A stretch of DNA of 64,000 nt from Rhizobium sp. J15 (GTDB lineage: Bacteria; Pseudomonadota; Alphaproteobacteria; Rhizobiales; Rhizobiaceae), in contig NZ_NWSX01000006.1 in assembly GCF_002531825.1 (NCBI RefSeq), positions 1 to 64,000 of the forward strand, in the 5' to 3' direction. The number at the start of each line of letters is the position of its first letter. Within the stretch, counting starts at the first letter, position 1. The notes beneath the pieces are model-generated. The model was not told the DNA's origin. It saw only the letters and a list, made by a program, of their open reading frames with translations, and did not search any database. The translations under genes and the position numbers were made by a program. Shown one piece after another: positions 47,088 through 59,800 of the stretch.

Positions 47088-47852
47088 CTATCCAAAAAAC
47101 ACATCACCGGCGGCAATAGACATCATCCTGCCAGCGCCAGTATCGAGCATCAACAAGCCATTATCATCAATCCCGGCGAATTGTCCGGAAATCGACCGGT
47201 CCGGTAAATTGACCGTGATCTTTTCGCCAATGCCACAGGCAATAGTGCGCCAGCGCTCCGTAATCGCGCCGATGCCGCGGCCCTGATCCCATATATCGAG
47301 CACGTCAGCCATTGCAGCGAAGAGATGGGCGAAGAGTTCCTCGGGAGAAGCCGCACTCCCCTGCTCGCGCAGGCAGGTGACGGGATAGAGCGGATTATCG
47401 GGCACTACCGAAACATTGATGCCGATGCCGACGATCAGCGCATAGCGCCCGTCCGGCAGCCCCTCGCCTTCGACGAGGATGCCGCAGGTCTTCTTTCGAC
47501 CGATCAGAATGTCGTTAGGCCATTTGATCTCGAGCGGCTCGGCGCCCGGCGGCAGCACCTGGCGGATCGCCTGATGCACGGCGACTGCGACCGCCAGCGG
47601 CAGAGAGCCGAGCCGTTCCATCGGCGCGGGGTCGATCAGGAGAAGCGAGGCATAGAGATTGCCGCGCTCGGAAACCCATAGCCGACCGCGACGGCCACGG
47701 CCGCCGGTTTGCCTTTCAGCGGTTATCCATAGGTTTCCGCCCTCGCCTGCCCGAGCCCGGGCAAGGCATTCGCTATTGGTAGACGATGTTTCCGACAGAG
47801 CCTCGTGCCGGAAATCGCCGAGCGATATCCGGCGTCGTCCGTCGGAGGCCAT
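47088..47852 (-). CDS. birA: Biotin--protein ligase, monofunctional
   Basis: A protein of 254 residues from ATG 47852. It attaches biotin to carboxylase carrier proteins. The biotin loop is GGRGRRGRLW near residue 50, followed by IKWPNDILI near 107 and GIGINVSV. The DNA-binding N-terminal domain of E. coli BirA is absent, so it cannot repress bio genes itself. Its start overlaps the nuoN stop by one base (TGATG), which puts it in the nuo operon. Upstream frame extension inside nuoN is rejected. Confidence 0.93.
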   Translation of the reverse strand: MASDGRRRISLGDFRHEALSETSSTNSECLARARAGEGGNLWITAERQTGGRGRRGRLWVSERGNLYASLLLIDPAPMERLGSLPLAVAVAVHQAIRQVLPPGAEPLEIKWPNDILIGRKKTCGILVEGEGLPDGRYALIVGIGINVSVVPDNPLYPVTCLREQGSAASPEELFAHLFAAMADVLDIWDQGRGIGAITERWRTIACGIGEKITVNLPDRSISGQFAGIDDNGLLMLDTGAGRMMSIAAGDVFFG

Positions 47853-49297
47853 CAGAAGAGCGTCGCGGCGGCAAGCGCTGCCGCGCCGCCGATCGGTCCG
47901 CCGATGAGGACATAGGCGGTGACGAAGAGGCCGGAGAGACCGAAGACCAGGCGCAACGAGCCGGAGACACGAGCGAATTCGCCGGTTGCTTCGTCGAACC
48001 ACATCAGCTTGATGACGCGCAGATAATAGTAGGCGCCGACGACGGAGGCGAGAACACCGATGATGGCGAGCGCATAGAGCTTGGCCTCGATGGCGGCGAC
48101 GAAGACGAAGTACTTCGCAAAGAAGCCGGCGAGCGGCGGAATGCCGGCAAGCGAGAACATCAGCGCTGTCAGCACCACAGCCATGAATGGGTTGGTGGTC
48201 GAGAGGCCGGCGAGATCGTCGACATTCTCGACGACGGTGCCGTCCTTGCGGCGCATCGACATGATGATCGCAAAGGTCCCGAGCGTCATGATCATGTAGA
48301 TGACCATGTAAAGCATGACGCCGGAAACACCTGTCTGATTACCGGCGGCAAGACCGACCAGAGCGTAACCCATGTGGCCGATCGAGGAATAGGCCATCAG
48401 TCGCTTGATGTTCTTCTGGCCGATCGCGGCGAAGGAGCCGAGCAGCATCGAGGCGATCGAGATGAAGACGACGACCTGCTGCCAGTCCGCCAGAACCGGC
48501 TGGAAAGCGGTGATGACGATGCGGGTCATCATCGCCATGGCGGCAACCTTGGGGGCTGCAGCAAAGAAGGCGGTCACCGGCGTCGGAGCACCTTCGTACA
48601 CGTCTGGCGTCCACATGTGGAAGGGAACGGCCGAAATCTTGAAGGCGATGCCGGCAAGAATGAAGACCAGACCGAAGACGAGGCCGAGCGAACGCGCGCC
48701 CTCGACGGACAGCGCCTGGGCGATCTCGGAGAAATGGGTGTGGCCGGTGAAGCCGTAGACCAGCGACATGCCGTAGAGCAGCATGCCCGAGGACAGAGCG
48801 CCGAGGACGAAATATTTCAGGCCGGCTTCGGTCGACTTCAGGCTATCGCGGTTGATCGCAGCGACGACATAGAGCGCCAGCGACTGCAGTTCCAGTGCGA
48901 GATAGAGCGAGATCAGGTCGTTGGCCGAGATCATCAGCAAGATGCCGAGGGTCGCCAGCACCAGGAGAACCGGGAACTCGAACTTGTCGAGCTGGTTTTC
49001 GCGTGCATGGCCCATCGTCATGAACAGGGCGACCAGCGAACCGATGAGCGCCACCAGCTTCATGAAGCGGGAGAAGCCATCGGCCATATAGACGCCGCCA
49101 TAGGCAAGGCCTTCCGCCGGAACGAAGAGCAGCCACAGGCCGGAAGCCAGGAGCAGGACGATAGCAAGGCCGGTGACGACGGGGCCCGACCGCTCGCCTG
49201 AGAAGACGCCGACCATCAGCAGGACAAGGGCGCCGACCGCGAGGATGAGCTCCGGCGCGGAAAGATGCAGACTGAGGAGGATTGTTTCAGCGGTCAT
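47852..49297 (-). CDS. nuoN: NADH-quinone oxidoreductase subunit N
   Basis: An antiporter-like membrane subunit of complex I, 481 residues and about 14 helices. Conserved stretches include [12 protein letters not shown], the Lys-bearing [26 protein letters not shown] near residue 218 and [14 protein letters not shown] near 295. It contributes to proton pumping. It is 18 bases from nuoM and overlaps birA by one base. Confidence 0.95.
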   Translation of the reverse strand: MTAETILLSLHLSAPELILAVGALVLLMVGVFSGERSGPVVTGLAIVLLLASGLWLLFVPAEGLAYGGVYMADGFSRFMKLVALIGSLVALFMTMGHARENQLDKFEFPVLLVLATLGILLMISANDLISLYLALELQSLALYVVAAINRDSLKSTEAGLKYFVLGALSSGMLLYGMSLVYGFTGHTHFSEIAQALSVEGARSLGLVFGLVFILAGIAFKISAVPFHMWTPDVYEGAPTPVTAFFAAAPKVAAMAMMTRIVITAFQPVLADWQQVVVFISIASMLLGSFAAIGQKNIKRLMAYSSIGHMGYALVGLAAGNQTGVSGVMLYMVIYMIMTLGTFAIIMSMRRKDGTVVENVDDLAGLSTTNPFMAVVLTALMFSLAGIPPLAGFFAKYFVFVAAIEAKLYALAIIGVLASVVGAYYYLRVIKLMWFDEATGEFARVSGSLRLVFGLSGLFVTAYVLIGGPIGGAAALAAATLF

Positions 49298-49315
49298 GTC
49301 CGATAAGTCCCGTCA

Positions 49316-50826
49316 TCAATTCATAGACAGCGCAACATTCTGCGCTGCGTGCACGGCGGCCGTGTAGTTGTTGACCAGCAGATCCACCGAGGCGGCCGTC
49401 GCATCGAAGACCGGAGCCGGGTAAACGCCGAAGAAGATGGTCAGCGCGATCAACGGGTAGAGGATGAGCTGTTCGCGTCTGGAAAGATCGAGCAGTGCCT
49501 TCAGCTTTTCCTTTTCCAGCGCGCCGAAGATCACCCTGCGATAAAGCCAAAGCGCATAAGCGGCCGAGAGGATGACGCCGGTGGCGGCAAAGAGCGCGAC
49601 CCAGGTGTTGACCCGGAAGACGCCGATCAGCGTCAGGAATTCGCCGATGAAACCCGACGTGCCGGGAAGCCCGACATTGGCCATGGTGAAGACCATCATC
49701 GCGACGGCATACTTCGGCATGTTGTTGACGAGGCCGCCATAGGCGTTGATCTCGCGGGTATGGGTGCGGTCATAGACGACGCCGACGCACAGGAAGAGCG
49801 CGCCGGAGACGATGCCATGCGACAGCATCTGGAAGATCGAACCCTGGACGCCCTGCATGTTGGCGGCGAAGATACCCATGGTCACGTAGCCCATGTGCGC
49901 CACCGAGGAATAGGCGATCAGCTTCTTGATGTCGTCCTGCATCATCGCCACCAGCGAGGTGTAGATGATGGCGATGACGGACAAGGCGAAGACGAACGGC
50001 GCGAAATAATCGGACGCGACCGGGAACATGCCGAGCGAGAAGCGGATGAGGCCGTAGCCGCCGAGCTTCAGCAGCACGCCCGCCAGGATGACCGAACCTG
50101 CCGTCGGCGCCTGAACGTGGGCATCCGGAAGCCAGGTATGGACCGGCCACATCGGCATCTTCACCGCGAAGGAGGCGAAGAAGGCGAGCCATAGCCAGGT
50201 CTGCATTGCCGGCGGGAACTTGTAGGCGAGCAGCGCGGTGATGTCGGTCGTGCCGGCCTGCCAGTACATCGCCATAATGGCGAGCAGCATCAGCACCGAG
50301 CCGAGCAGCGTATAGAGGAAGAACTTGTAGCTCGCGTAAACGCGGTCCTTGCCGCCCCAGACGCCGATGATCAGGAACATCGGAATGAGGCCCGCTTCGA
50401 AGAAGACGTAGAAGAGCACGATATCGAGCGAGACGAACACGCCGATCATCATCGTTTCCAGGATGAGGAAGGCGATCATGTATTCCTTCAGGCGCTTCTC
50501 GATCGAGAGCCAGCTCGCCAGCACGCAGAAGGGCATGAGGAAGGTCGACAGGATCACGAACAGCATCGAGATACCGTCCACGCCGACATGGTAGCCGATG
50601 CCGGTGCCGAGCCAGTTGTGCTTCTCGATCATCTGGAAGCCCGGATTGGCATTGTCGAAGCCGATCCAGATGAAGAGCGAGACGACGAAGGTAAAGACGG
50701 TGGTGATCAGCGAGATCCACAGCACGTTCTTGCGGCCGCTTTCGCTCTCGCCGTTCATCAGCAGCAGAAGCACCACGCCGACGAGCGGCAGGAAGGTGAC
50801 CGTTGAAAGAATAGGCCAATCGGTCA

Positions 50827-50827
<1 letters not shown>
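49316..50827 (-). CDS. nuoM: NADH-quinone oxidoreductase subunit M
   Basis: An antiporter-like proton-pumping subunit of 503 residues. The broken-helix region and key Glu/Lys pair sit in [18 protein letters not shown] near residue 145 and in [24 protein letters not shown] near 220. [14 protein letters not shown] follows near 305. Its ATG overlaps the nuoL TGA by one base (TGATG), so translation of the two is coupled. Confidence 0.96.
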
Positions 50828-52827
<2,000 letters not shown>

Positions 52828-52834
52828 GAGCCAC

Positions 52835-53143
52835 TCAGCCCTTCATCATATTGACGTCTTCGACCGCGATCGAGCCGCGGTTGCGGTAGAAGACAACGAG
52901 AATTGCAAGACCGATCGCCGCCTCGGCAGCCGCGACCGTCAGGATGAACAGCGCGAAGACCTGGCCGACGATGTCGTTCAGGAAATGGGAGAAGGCGACC
53001 ATGTTGATGTTGACGGCAAGCAGGATCAGTTCGACCGACATCAGGATGACGATGACGTTCTTGCGGTTCAGGAAGATGCCGAAGACGCCGAGCGTGAAGA
53101 GGATGGCGCTGACCGTCAGGTAGTGGGAAAGTCCGATGACCAT
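52835..53143 (-). CDS. nuoK: NADH-quinone oxidoreductase subunit K
   Basis: A protein of 102 residues with three helices. The two conserved membrane glutamates are in [13 protein letters not shown] near residue 36 and [13 protein letters not shown] near 72, both essential for proton translocation. Length and spacing are standard. Confidence 0.96.
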   Translation of the reverse strand: MVIGLSHYLTVSAILFTLGVFGIFLNRKNVIVILMSVELILLAVNINMVAFSHFLNDIVGQVFALFILTVAAAEAAIGLAILVVFYRNRGSIAVEDVNMMKG

Positions 53144-53166
53144 GTTCTTTGTTCCTTGACCTGCCT

Positions 53167-53781
53167 TTAGACGCCCTGCCCCGGCTTGACCGAAACCACC
53201 TCGACGGCGGTGGCGGGCGTGCGGGAAACCTGCCTGGAAATGTTCTGCCGCTTGATGTTGGTGCGGTGCCTGAGCGTCAGGACGATGGCGCCGATCATGG
53301 CAACCAGCAGCACCAGACCGGCGATCTGGAAGAAATAGACGTAGTTGGTGTAGAGCACGTCGCCGAGGGCGGCCGTATTGGTGCGCTCGCTGAGTGCCGG
53401 GATCGGCATGGCGACGGACTTGGCAATATCGGGCGAGATGACGCTGCCGCCGATGACGACAATCAGCTCGGCTGCGAGAATGATTCCGATCAGCGCGCCG
53501 ATCGGCGCATATTCGAGAACACCGGCGCGAAGCTCGGTGAAATCGATGTCGAGCATCATCACCACGAAGAGGAAGAGAACCGCGACCGCGCCGACATAAA
53601 CGACGAGCAGGATCATCGCCAGGAATTCGGCACCCGCCAGCAGGAAGAGGCCGGCCGCATTGAAGAACACCAGGATCAGAAACAGAACCGAGTGAACCGG
53701 GTTCTTCGCCCAGATGACCATGAACGCCGACGCTATCGCGACAAAGGCGAAAAGATAGAAAAATAGAGCCTGCAGACCCAT
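53167..53781 (-). CDS. nuoJ: NADH-quinone oxidoreductase subunit J
   Basis: A five-helix membrane subunit of 204 residues with the [46 protein letters not shown] region at about 30-70, which contains the pi-bulge helix that rearranges during turnover. The C-terminal 35 residues are hydrophilic. A 144-base gap separates it from nuoI. Confidence 0.95.
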   Translation of the reverse strand: MGLQALFFYLFAFVAIASAFMVIWAKNPVHSVLFLILVFFNAAGLFLLAGAEFLAMILLVVYVGAVAVLFLFVVMMLDIDFTELRAGVLEYAPIGALIGIILAAELIVVIGGSVISPDIAKSVAMPIPALSERTNTAALGDVLYTNYVYFFQIAGLVLLVAMIGAIVLTLRHRTNIKRQNISRQVSRTPATAVEVVSVKPGQGV

Positions 53782-53925
53782 GTTGGTGCCTTTTTCATCT
53801 TCCCCCGGGCAGCCGGGAGTTTCCCTGCCCGATGGAGCTTTCCGCGGCGCTGGCCGGCAAAGCTCCTGTGCATATTGACCGCGGGAGGAGCACTCGGGCT
53901 CCCTCGCAGCATTTCAAAACGTCAA

Positions 53926-54417
53926 TCAGCGGTACGGAGAATCGATCGCGATGTTGCGGGCGATTTCGCGCTCCCACCGGTCTCCGTTATCCAGAAGCCG
54001 CGCCTTGTCGAAATAGAGTTCTTCGCGGGTTTCCGTCGCAAATTCGAAATTCGGACCCTCGACGATCGCGTCAACGGGGCAGGCTTCCTGGCAGAAGCCG
54101 CAATAGATGCACTTCACCATGTCGATGTCGTAGCGCACTGTGCGGCGCGTGCCGTCGTTGCGGCGGGGACCGGCTTCGATGGTGATCGCCTGGGCAGGAC
54201 AGATCGCCTCGCAGAGCTTGCAGGCGATGCAGCGTTCCTCGCCGTTCGGATAACGGCGCAGCGCGTGCTCACCGCGGAAACGCGGGGAAACCGGACCCTT
54301 TTCAAAGGGATAGTTGATCGTCGCCTTCTGGCGGAAGAAATAACGCATCGACAGGAAGAACGCGCCGACGAATTCCTTGAGAAACAGCGAGTTGATGGAG
54401 CCGGACAAGCTTGCCAT
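53926..54417 (-). CDS. nuoI: NADH-quinone oxidoreductase subunit I (two 4Fe-4S clusters)
   Basis: A protein of 163 residues from ATG 54417 ([16 protein letters not shown]), preceded by GGAGG at ideal spacing; a TTG two codons earlier is not needed. The two ferredoxin motifs [12 protein letters not shown] and [12 protein letters not shown] bind clusters N6a and N6b, which pass electrons towards Nuo[17 protein letters not shown] is the conserved link. Confidence 0.96.
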   Translation of the reverse strand: MASLSGSINSLFLKEFVGAFFLSMRYFFRQKATINYPFEKGPVSPRFRGEHALRRYPNGEERCIACKLCEAICPAQAITIEAGPRRNDGTRRTVRYDIDMVKCIYCGFCQEACPVDAIVEGPNFEFATETREELYFDKARLLDNGDRWEREIARNIAIDSPYR

Positions 54418-54457
54418 CTTCAACCTCCAATTTTGCCGGAAACGAGAGCGGACATCA

Positions 54458-55501
54458 TCATGCCCATCCCATCAGTTTCAGCACGAATGCAACGATGATG
54501 ACCATGGCGAGCGACAGCGGCAGGAAGACCTTCCAGCCGAGGCGCATGAGCTGGTCGTAGCGGTAGCGGGGGACGAAAGCCTTGACCATCGCGAACATGA
54601 AGAACACGAAGCAGGCCTTCAGCATGAACCAGATGATGCCGGGAACCCAGTTGAGGATCCAGATATCGACCGGAGGCAGCCAGCCGCCGAGGAAGAGGAT
54701 CGTCGTCAACGAGCACATCAGGCAGACGGCCGCATATTCGCCGAGCATGAACATCATGTACGGCGAGGAGCCGTATTCGACCATGAAGCCGGCGACGAGT
54801 TCCGATTCGGCTTCCGGAAGGTCGAAAGGCGGGCGGTTCGTCTCGGCAAGCGCCGAAATGAAGAAGATGATGAACATCGGGAACAGCGACAGCCAGTGCC
54901 AGTCGAGGAACGACGCCGGCAGGCCGAGCATCGTGCCGAGGCCGGTGTGCTGTGCATTGACGATATCGGTCAGGTTCAGCGAACCGACGCAGAGCAGCAC
55001 GGTGACGATGACGAAGCCGATCGAGACTTCGTAGGAGACCATCTGTGCGGCCGAACGCAGGGCGCCGAGGAAGGGATACTTCGAGTTCGAAGCCCAGCCG
55101 CCCATGATGATGCCGTAGACTTCGAGCGACGAGATCGCGAAGATATAGAGGATGCCGACATTGATGTTGGCAATCACCCATCCGTCGGCGAGCGGCACTA
55201 CCGCCCAGGTGGACAGCGCCAGCAGCACCGTCACCAGCGGAGCCAGCAGGAAGACCGCCTTGTTGGCGCCGGCCGGGATGATCGGCTCCTTGAAGACGAA
55301 TTTCAGAAGGTCGGCGAAGGACTGGAACAGGCCGAAGGGGCCGACGACGTTCGGGCCGCGGCGCAGCTGCACGGCCGCCCAGATCTTGCGGTCGGCGAGC
55401 AGCACATAGGCGATGAAGACGAGCAGGCAGACGAGAAGCAGCAGCGACTGACCGATCATGATGATCGCCGGCCAGACATAGCTCGAAAAGAAAGAATCCA
55501 T
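54458..55501 (-). CDS. nuoH: NADH-quinone oxidoreductase subunit H
   Basis: A protein of 347 residues with about eight helices, forming the quinone entry chamber. Conserved loops include [14 protein letters not shown] near residue 43, [29 protein letters not shown] near 130 and [21 protein letters not shown] near 215. ATG 55501 gives [10 protein letters not shown]; the earlier in-frame start at 55558 overlaps nuoG. Confidence 0.95.
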   Translation of the reverse strand: MDSFFSSYVWPAIIMIGQSLLLLVCLLVFIAYVLLADRKIWAAVQLRRGPNVVGPFGLFQSFADLLKFVFKEPIIPAGANKAVFLLAPLVTVLLALSTWAVVPLADGWVIANINVGILYIFAISSLEVYGIIMGGWASNSKYPFLGALRSAAQMVSYEVSIGFVIVTVLLCVGSLNLTDIVNAQHTGLGTMLGLPASFLDWHWLSLFPMFIIFFISALAETNRPPFDLPEAESELVAGFMVEYGSSPYMMFMLGEYAAVCLMCSLTTILFLGGWLPPVDIWILNWVPGIIWFMLKACFVFFMFAMVKAFVPRYRYDQLMRLGWKVFLPLSLAMVIIVAFVLKLMGWA

Positions 55502-55512
55502 AGTCCCTGCCC

Positions 55513-57594
55513 TTACTCTGCCGCGACTTTGAAGTTGTTGCGGGCCAATGCCGAGCACTCGGCCATGACAGCCGAGGCGCGCGCTATCGGGTTCGTCAAA
55601 TAGAAGTCTTTGATCGGCGACGCAAACCCTGACTTGTTCATCTTGCCGGCTTTTTTCGCGACTGCGGCAATTTGGGCGCTATCGGTTTCAGCGATCTCGT
55701 CGATGGCGGCGAAATGCGGGAAAGCGGCATAGAGCCGGGCGCGCAATGCGCTCAGCGAATCGAAGGGAAGCTTCTTGCCGAGCACGTCGGAAAGAGCACG
55801 GATGATCGCCCAGTCCTCACGGGCGTCGCCCGGCGCAAAGCCTGCGCGGCTGCCCATCTGGACGCGGCCTTCGGTGTTGACCCAGGTGCCGGATTTTTCC
55901 GTATAGGCTGCAGCCGGCAGGATGACATCGGCGTGATGGGCGCCGTTATCGCCATGCGAACCGATATAGACGGTGAGCTTGGCCTTCTTGGCGGTGAAGT
56001 CGAGTTCGTCCGCGCCGAGCAGGAACAGCACGTCCATCGCCGTCAGCATTTCGGCGGCATTGACGCCCTTGGCGCCCGGAACGAAGCCGAGGTCGAGGCC
56101 GCCGACGCGGGAGGCGGCGGTATGGAGAACGGCAAAACCGTTCCAGCCTTCGATGACCGCACCGACCGAACCGGCGAGCTTGGCCGCGCTTGCGAGAACA
56201 CCGGCGCCATCAGCGCGCGACAGCGCGCCCTGGCCGATGATGATCATCGGCCTTTCGGCATTCTTCAGGACATCAGCGAAAGCGTGGCCGCCATCGACAA
56301 GATCCTTCAGAGTGTCGGGACCGCTGCCGAGATAGTCATAGCTGTAGCGCAGTTCGCCCGGCTCGCCGATCACGCCGATCGGGAACTTGCCGCGGCGCCA
56401 GCGCTTGCGGATGCGGGCGTTGAGGATGGCTGCCTCGAAGCGCGGATTGGCGCCGATGATCAGCAGCGCGTCGGCCTGGTCGATGCCCGCAATCGTCGGG
56501 TTGAAGAGGTAGCTTGCACGGCCGAGCGACGGATCGAGTGCCGCCCCATCCTGGCGACAGTCGAGATTCTCCGATCCCAGCGACTTCACCAGTTCGGACA
56601 GCGCGTACATTTCTTCGACCGAGGCGAGATCGCCAGCAATCGCGCCGATCTTGTCGCCCGAGGTGGCGCTGACGGCGGCCTTGATGGCGCCGAAGGCCTC
56701 GGCCCAGGTGGCCGGCTGAAGGCGGCCGTCGCGGCGGACATAGGGCCGGTCGAGGCGCTGGGTCTTCAGGCCGTCCCAGATGAAGCGGCTCTTGTCGGAG
56801 ATCCACTCCTCGTTGATGACCTCGTTGACGCGCGGCAGGATGCGCATGACCTCACGGCCGCGGGTGTCGACCCGGATCGCCGAACCCACGGCATCCATGA
56901 CGTCGATCGATTCGGTCTTGTTCAACTCCCAGGGGCGCGCGGTGAAGGCGAAGGGCTTGGAGGTGAGCGCACCGACCGGGCAAAGGTCGACGACGTTGCC
57001 CTGCAGCTCGGAGGTCATCGCCTGTTCGAGATAGGTGGTGATCTCGGCATCCTCGCCGCGGCCGATCAGGCCGAGTTCGGAAATGCCGGCGACCTCGGTC
57101 GTGAAGCGGACGCAGCGCGTGCAATGGATGCAGCGGTTCATCACCGTCTTGACGAGCGGGCCGATATACTTGTCCTCGACGGCGCGCTTGTCTTCCTGAT
57201 AGCGCGAGGTGTCGATGCCGAAGGCCATCGCCTGGTCCTGCAGGTCGCATTCGCCGCCCTGGTCGCAGATCGGGCAATCGAGCGGATGGTTGATCAGCAG
57301 GAACTCCATCACGCCTTCGCGGGCCTTCTTGACCATCGGCGTGTTGGTGAAAACCTCGGGCAGTTCGCCGTTCGGGCCGCCGCGAATGTCGCGAACGCTC
57401 ATAGCGCAGGAGGCCTGCGGCTTCGGCGGCCCGCCCTTCACTTCGACAAGGCACATGCGGCAATTGCCGGCGACCGAGAGACGCTCATGGAAGCAGAAGC
57501 GCGGAACTTCGGCGCCGGCGTCTTCGCACGCCTGCAACAGCGTGAAATGATCCGGAACTTCGATCTCGTTGCCGTCAATCTTCAGTTTTGCCAT
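55513..57594 (-). CDS. nuoG: NADH-quinone oxidoreductase subunit G
   Basis: The large peripheral subunit of 693 residues. The N-terminal 2Fe-2S ferredoxin domain carries [15 protein letters not shown] near residue 34. 4Fe-4S ligands are [14 protein letters not shown] near 98 and [10 protein letters not shown] near 145. The rest is a molybdopterin-oxidoreductase-like domain without cofactor (from about 215). It is separated from the next upstream gene by 223 bases, an unusually long gap for this operon. Confidence 0.95.
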   Translation of the reverse strand: MAKLKIDGNEIEVPDHFTLLQACEDAGAEVPRFCFHERLSVAGNCRMCLVEVKGGPPKPQASCAMSVRDIRGGPNGELPEVFTNTPMVKKAREGVMEFLLINHPLDCPICDQGGECDLQDQAMAFGIDTSRYQEDKRAVEDKYIGPLVKTVMNRCIHCTRCVRFTTEVAGISELGLIGRGEDAEITTYLEQAMTSELQGNVVDLCPVGALTSKPFAFTARPWELNKTESIDVMDAVGSAIRVDTRGREVMRILPRVNEVINEEWISDKSRFIWDGLKTQRLDRPYVRRDGRLQPATWAEAFGAIKAAVSATSGDKIGAIAGDLASVEEMYALSELVKSLGSENLDCRQDGAALDPSLGRASYLFNPTIAGIDQADALLIIGANPRFEAAILNARIRKRWRRGKFPIGVIGEPGELRYSYDYLGSGPDTLKDLVDGGHAFADVLKNAERPMIIIGQGALSRADGAGVLASAAKLAGSVGAVIEGWNGFAVLHTAASRVGGLDLGFVPGAKGVNAAEMLTAMDVLFLLGADELDFTAKKAKLTVYIGSHGDNGAHHADVILPAAAYTEKSGTWVNTEGRVQMGSRAGFAPGDAREDWAIIRALSDVLGKKLPFDSLSALRARLYAAFPHFAAIDEIAETDSAQIAAVAKKAGKMNKSGFASPIKDFYLTNPIARASAVMAECSALARNNFKVAAE

Positions 57595-57791
57595 CGTCGC
57601 TCAGTCCTGTTTCCCGTTTGCCTGAAGACGGCAAACAAATCTATTTTTGCAACAGTCTCATTGCCAAGCCGGATCTTTCGTCCTGCTGGCAGCTGATGTT
57701 GCCCAAATTCTCTGTCGCGCGCTCCAGACCTGGAACCCGCACCGGCATCTCAGCCTGAGGCCCCCGCCCCTCTGCCGATCTGCCCGTTTTT

Positions 57792-57812
57792 CCGGCCGCC
57801 TGATACGGCCGG
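57792..57812 (-). repeat. Hairpin between the HhH gene and nuoG
   Basis: CCGGCCG and CGGCCGG pair around a seven-base loop, six bases after the stop of the HhH gene. No T run follows on the minus strand, so it may stabilise or be a processing point rather than end the transcript. Confidence 0.5.
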
Positions 57813-57817
57813 GCATT

Positions 57818-58483
57818 TCATTTCTTCCTGCGGCCCCGCCCTGCCAGAACCTTCGCCTGGCCGGCCCAATCGTCGCGCGCGATACGGCCGTTGAAGCCGA
57901 GTTCGGCGTCGAGCCTGGCAATCTCCGCGTCGCTCCAGGCGGCGATCTCGGCGAAGCTGCGAATGCCCCTGGCATTCAGCACCTGCTCCAATTTCGGACC
58001 GATGCCGGCGATCAGCTTCAGATCGTCCGCCTTCCTCGTCCGCGCCGCCGGCTTTGTCTTCGCGGTCGGCGTCGCCTGGCTGGCCACCGGTTCGCTGGCC
58101 GGTGTGACCACGGTCAGGTTCGGCCTTGCCTTCTTTTCCACTACCGGCTTGGCGACAGTCTTGACGTCAGCGCGGATGTTCTCCGGCCAAATATCGACCT
58201 CGGGCGCCGGTACTTCCGGCGGCGTGTCGTCGAGGGCTGCGGCAAGCTTGCCGGTCGTTTCCAGAGCGCTCTGGAAGGCCCCGAAGAAAGCGCCCGCCAT
58301 CTGCGTCGAAAAACCGAAGCCGATCGCGGTTGCGGCGGCGAAGGCGGCGGCGGGATGAGCCATCAGCGGATGCACCGGCATTGCGCGCGCATTTTCCAGC
58401 ACCTCGGCGGCAAGACGGCCGAAGCCGGCCGCGAAATCGGCTGCCTCTTCCCTGTTCCTGCCGCTGGATGCCTTGTCCGCCAT
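57818..58483 (-). CDS. Complex I-linked helix-hairpin-helix protein
   Basis: A protein of 221 residues lying between nuoF and nuoG. The N-terminal half is helical and Ala-rich, with a weakly hydrophobic stretch at about 40-62 (HPAAAFAAATAIGFGFST) and a phasin-like feel. A Pro/Ala/Lys linker follows at 90-150. The C-terminal 70 residues (DDLKLIAGIGPKLEQVLN... FNGRIARDDWAGQAKVLA) contain a helix-hairpin-helix GIGP motif. The same domain forms the NuoE tail (DDLKMISGVGPKIEATLN). Its stop and the nuoF start are two bases apart. The role is unknown; a link to complex I assembly is inferred from location. Confidence 0.75.
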   Translation of the reverse strand: MADKASSGRNREEAADFAAGFGRLAAEVLENARAMPVHPLMAHPAAAFAAATAIGFGFSTQMAGAFFGAFQSALETTGKLAAALDDTPPEVPAPEVDIWPENIRADVKTVAKPVVEKKARPNLTVVTPASEPVASQATPTAKTKPAARTRKADDLKLIAGIGPKLEQVLNARGIRSFAEIAAWSDAEIARLDAELGFNGRIARDDWAGQAKVLAGRGRRKK

Positions 58484-58485
58484 GA

Positions 58486-59790
58486 TTATTCAGCCGCCTC
58501 CAGAACCGCACCGTGATCGAGCGCGCTTGCCGTATATTGGTCGATGCGCTTTTCGATCTCCGGACGGAAATTACGGATCAGACCCTGCACCGGCCATGCG
58601 GCGGCGTCGCCGAGCGCGCAGATGGTGTGGCCTTCGATCTGCTTCGTCACCTGGAACAGCATGTCGATTTCGCGCTTCTGGGCATTGCCCTTGGCCATGC
58701 GCTCCATCACGCGCCACATCCAGCCCGTGCCTTCACGGCAGGGCGTGCACTGGCCGCAGCTCTCGTGCTTGAAGAAGGAGGAGATGCGGGCAATCGCCTT
58801 GATGACGTCGGTGGATTTGTCCATGACGATCGCGGCGGCCGTGCCGAAGGAGGAGCCGACACCGCGCAGGCCGTCGAAATCCATCGGGCAGTCGATGATG
58901 TCCTTGGCCGGAACGATCGGGCAGGATGCGCCGCCCGGAATGACGGCGAGCAGGTTGTCCCAGCCGCCGCGGATGCCGCCGGCATGGCGGTCCACCAGTT
59001 CGCGGAAGGTGATGCCCATTTCCTCTTCGACCGTGCACGGCTTGTTGACGTGGCCGGAGAGCATGAACAGCTTGGTGCCGACATTGTTCGGACGGCCGAT
59101 GGACGAGAACCAGCCAGCGCCGCGGCGCAGGATCGTCGGTGCCACAGCAATCGATTCGACGTTGTTGACAGTCGTCGGGCAGCCATAGAGGCCCATATTG
59201 GCCGGGAACGGCGGCTTCAGGCGCGGCTGGCCCTTCTTGCCTTCCAGGCTTTCGAGCAGCGCGGTTTCTTCGCCGCAGATATAGGCGCCGGCGCCGTGAT
59301 GGACGAAGATGTCCATGTCCCAGCCGAGCTTGTTGTTCTTGCCGAGCAAGCCATAGTCATAGCACTCGTCGATCGCCGCCTGCAGCGCTTCGCGTTCGCG
59401 GATATATTCGCCGCGCACATAGATGTAAGCCGCGTTGGCGCCCATGGCGAAGCTCGCGACGACGCAGCCTTCGATCAGCGTATGCGGATCGTGGCGCATG
59501 ATGTCACGGTCCTTGCAGGTGCCGGGCTCCGATTCGTCGGCATTGACGACGAGGTAATGCGGGCGTCCGTCGCTTTCCTTCGGCATGAAGGACCATTTGA
59601 GGCCAGTGGGGAAGCCGGCGCCGCCGCGGCCGCGAAGGCCCGACGCTTTCATCTCGTTGATGATCCAGTCACGGCCCTTTTCGAGGATCTGCTTGGTGCC
59701 GTCCCAGTGGCCGCGGCTCATCGCACCCTTCAGGGACTTGTCCTTGAGGCCGTAGATGTTGGTAAAGATGCGGTCTTTATCTTGTAACAT
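58486..59790 (-). CDS. nuoF: NADH-quinone oxidoreductase subunit F
   Basis: The NADH-binding subunit of 434 residues. FMN and NADH sit in [16 protein letters not shown] near residue 52 and [19 protein letters not shown] near 175. The 4Fe-4S cluster N3 is held by [12 protein letters not shown] near 348. Ten bases separate it from nuoE. Confidence 0.96.
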   Translation of the reverse strand: MLQDKDRIFTNIYGLKDKSLKGAMSRGHWDGTKQILEKGRDWIINEMKASGLRGRGGAGFPTGLKWSFMPKESDGRPHYLVVNADESEPGTCKDRDIMRHDPHTLIEGCVVASFAMGANAAYIYVRGEYIREREALQAAIDECYDYGLLGKNNKLGWDMDIFVHHGAGAYICGEETALLESLEGKKGQPRLKPPFPANMGLYGCPTTVNNVESIAVAPTILRRGAGWFSSIGRPNNVGTKLFMLSGHVNKPCTVEEEMGITFRELVDRHAGGIRGGWDNLLAVIPGGASCPIVPAKDIIDCPMDFDGLRGVGSSFGTAAAIVMDKSTDVIKAIARISSFFKHESCGQCTPCREGTGWMWRVMERMAKGNAQKREIDMLFQVTKQIEGHTICALGDAAAWPVQGLIRNFRPEIEKRIDQYTASALDHGAVLEAAE

Positions 59791-59800
59791 GCTTCACCTC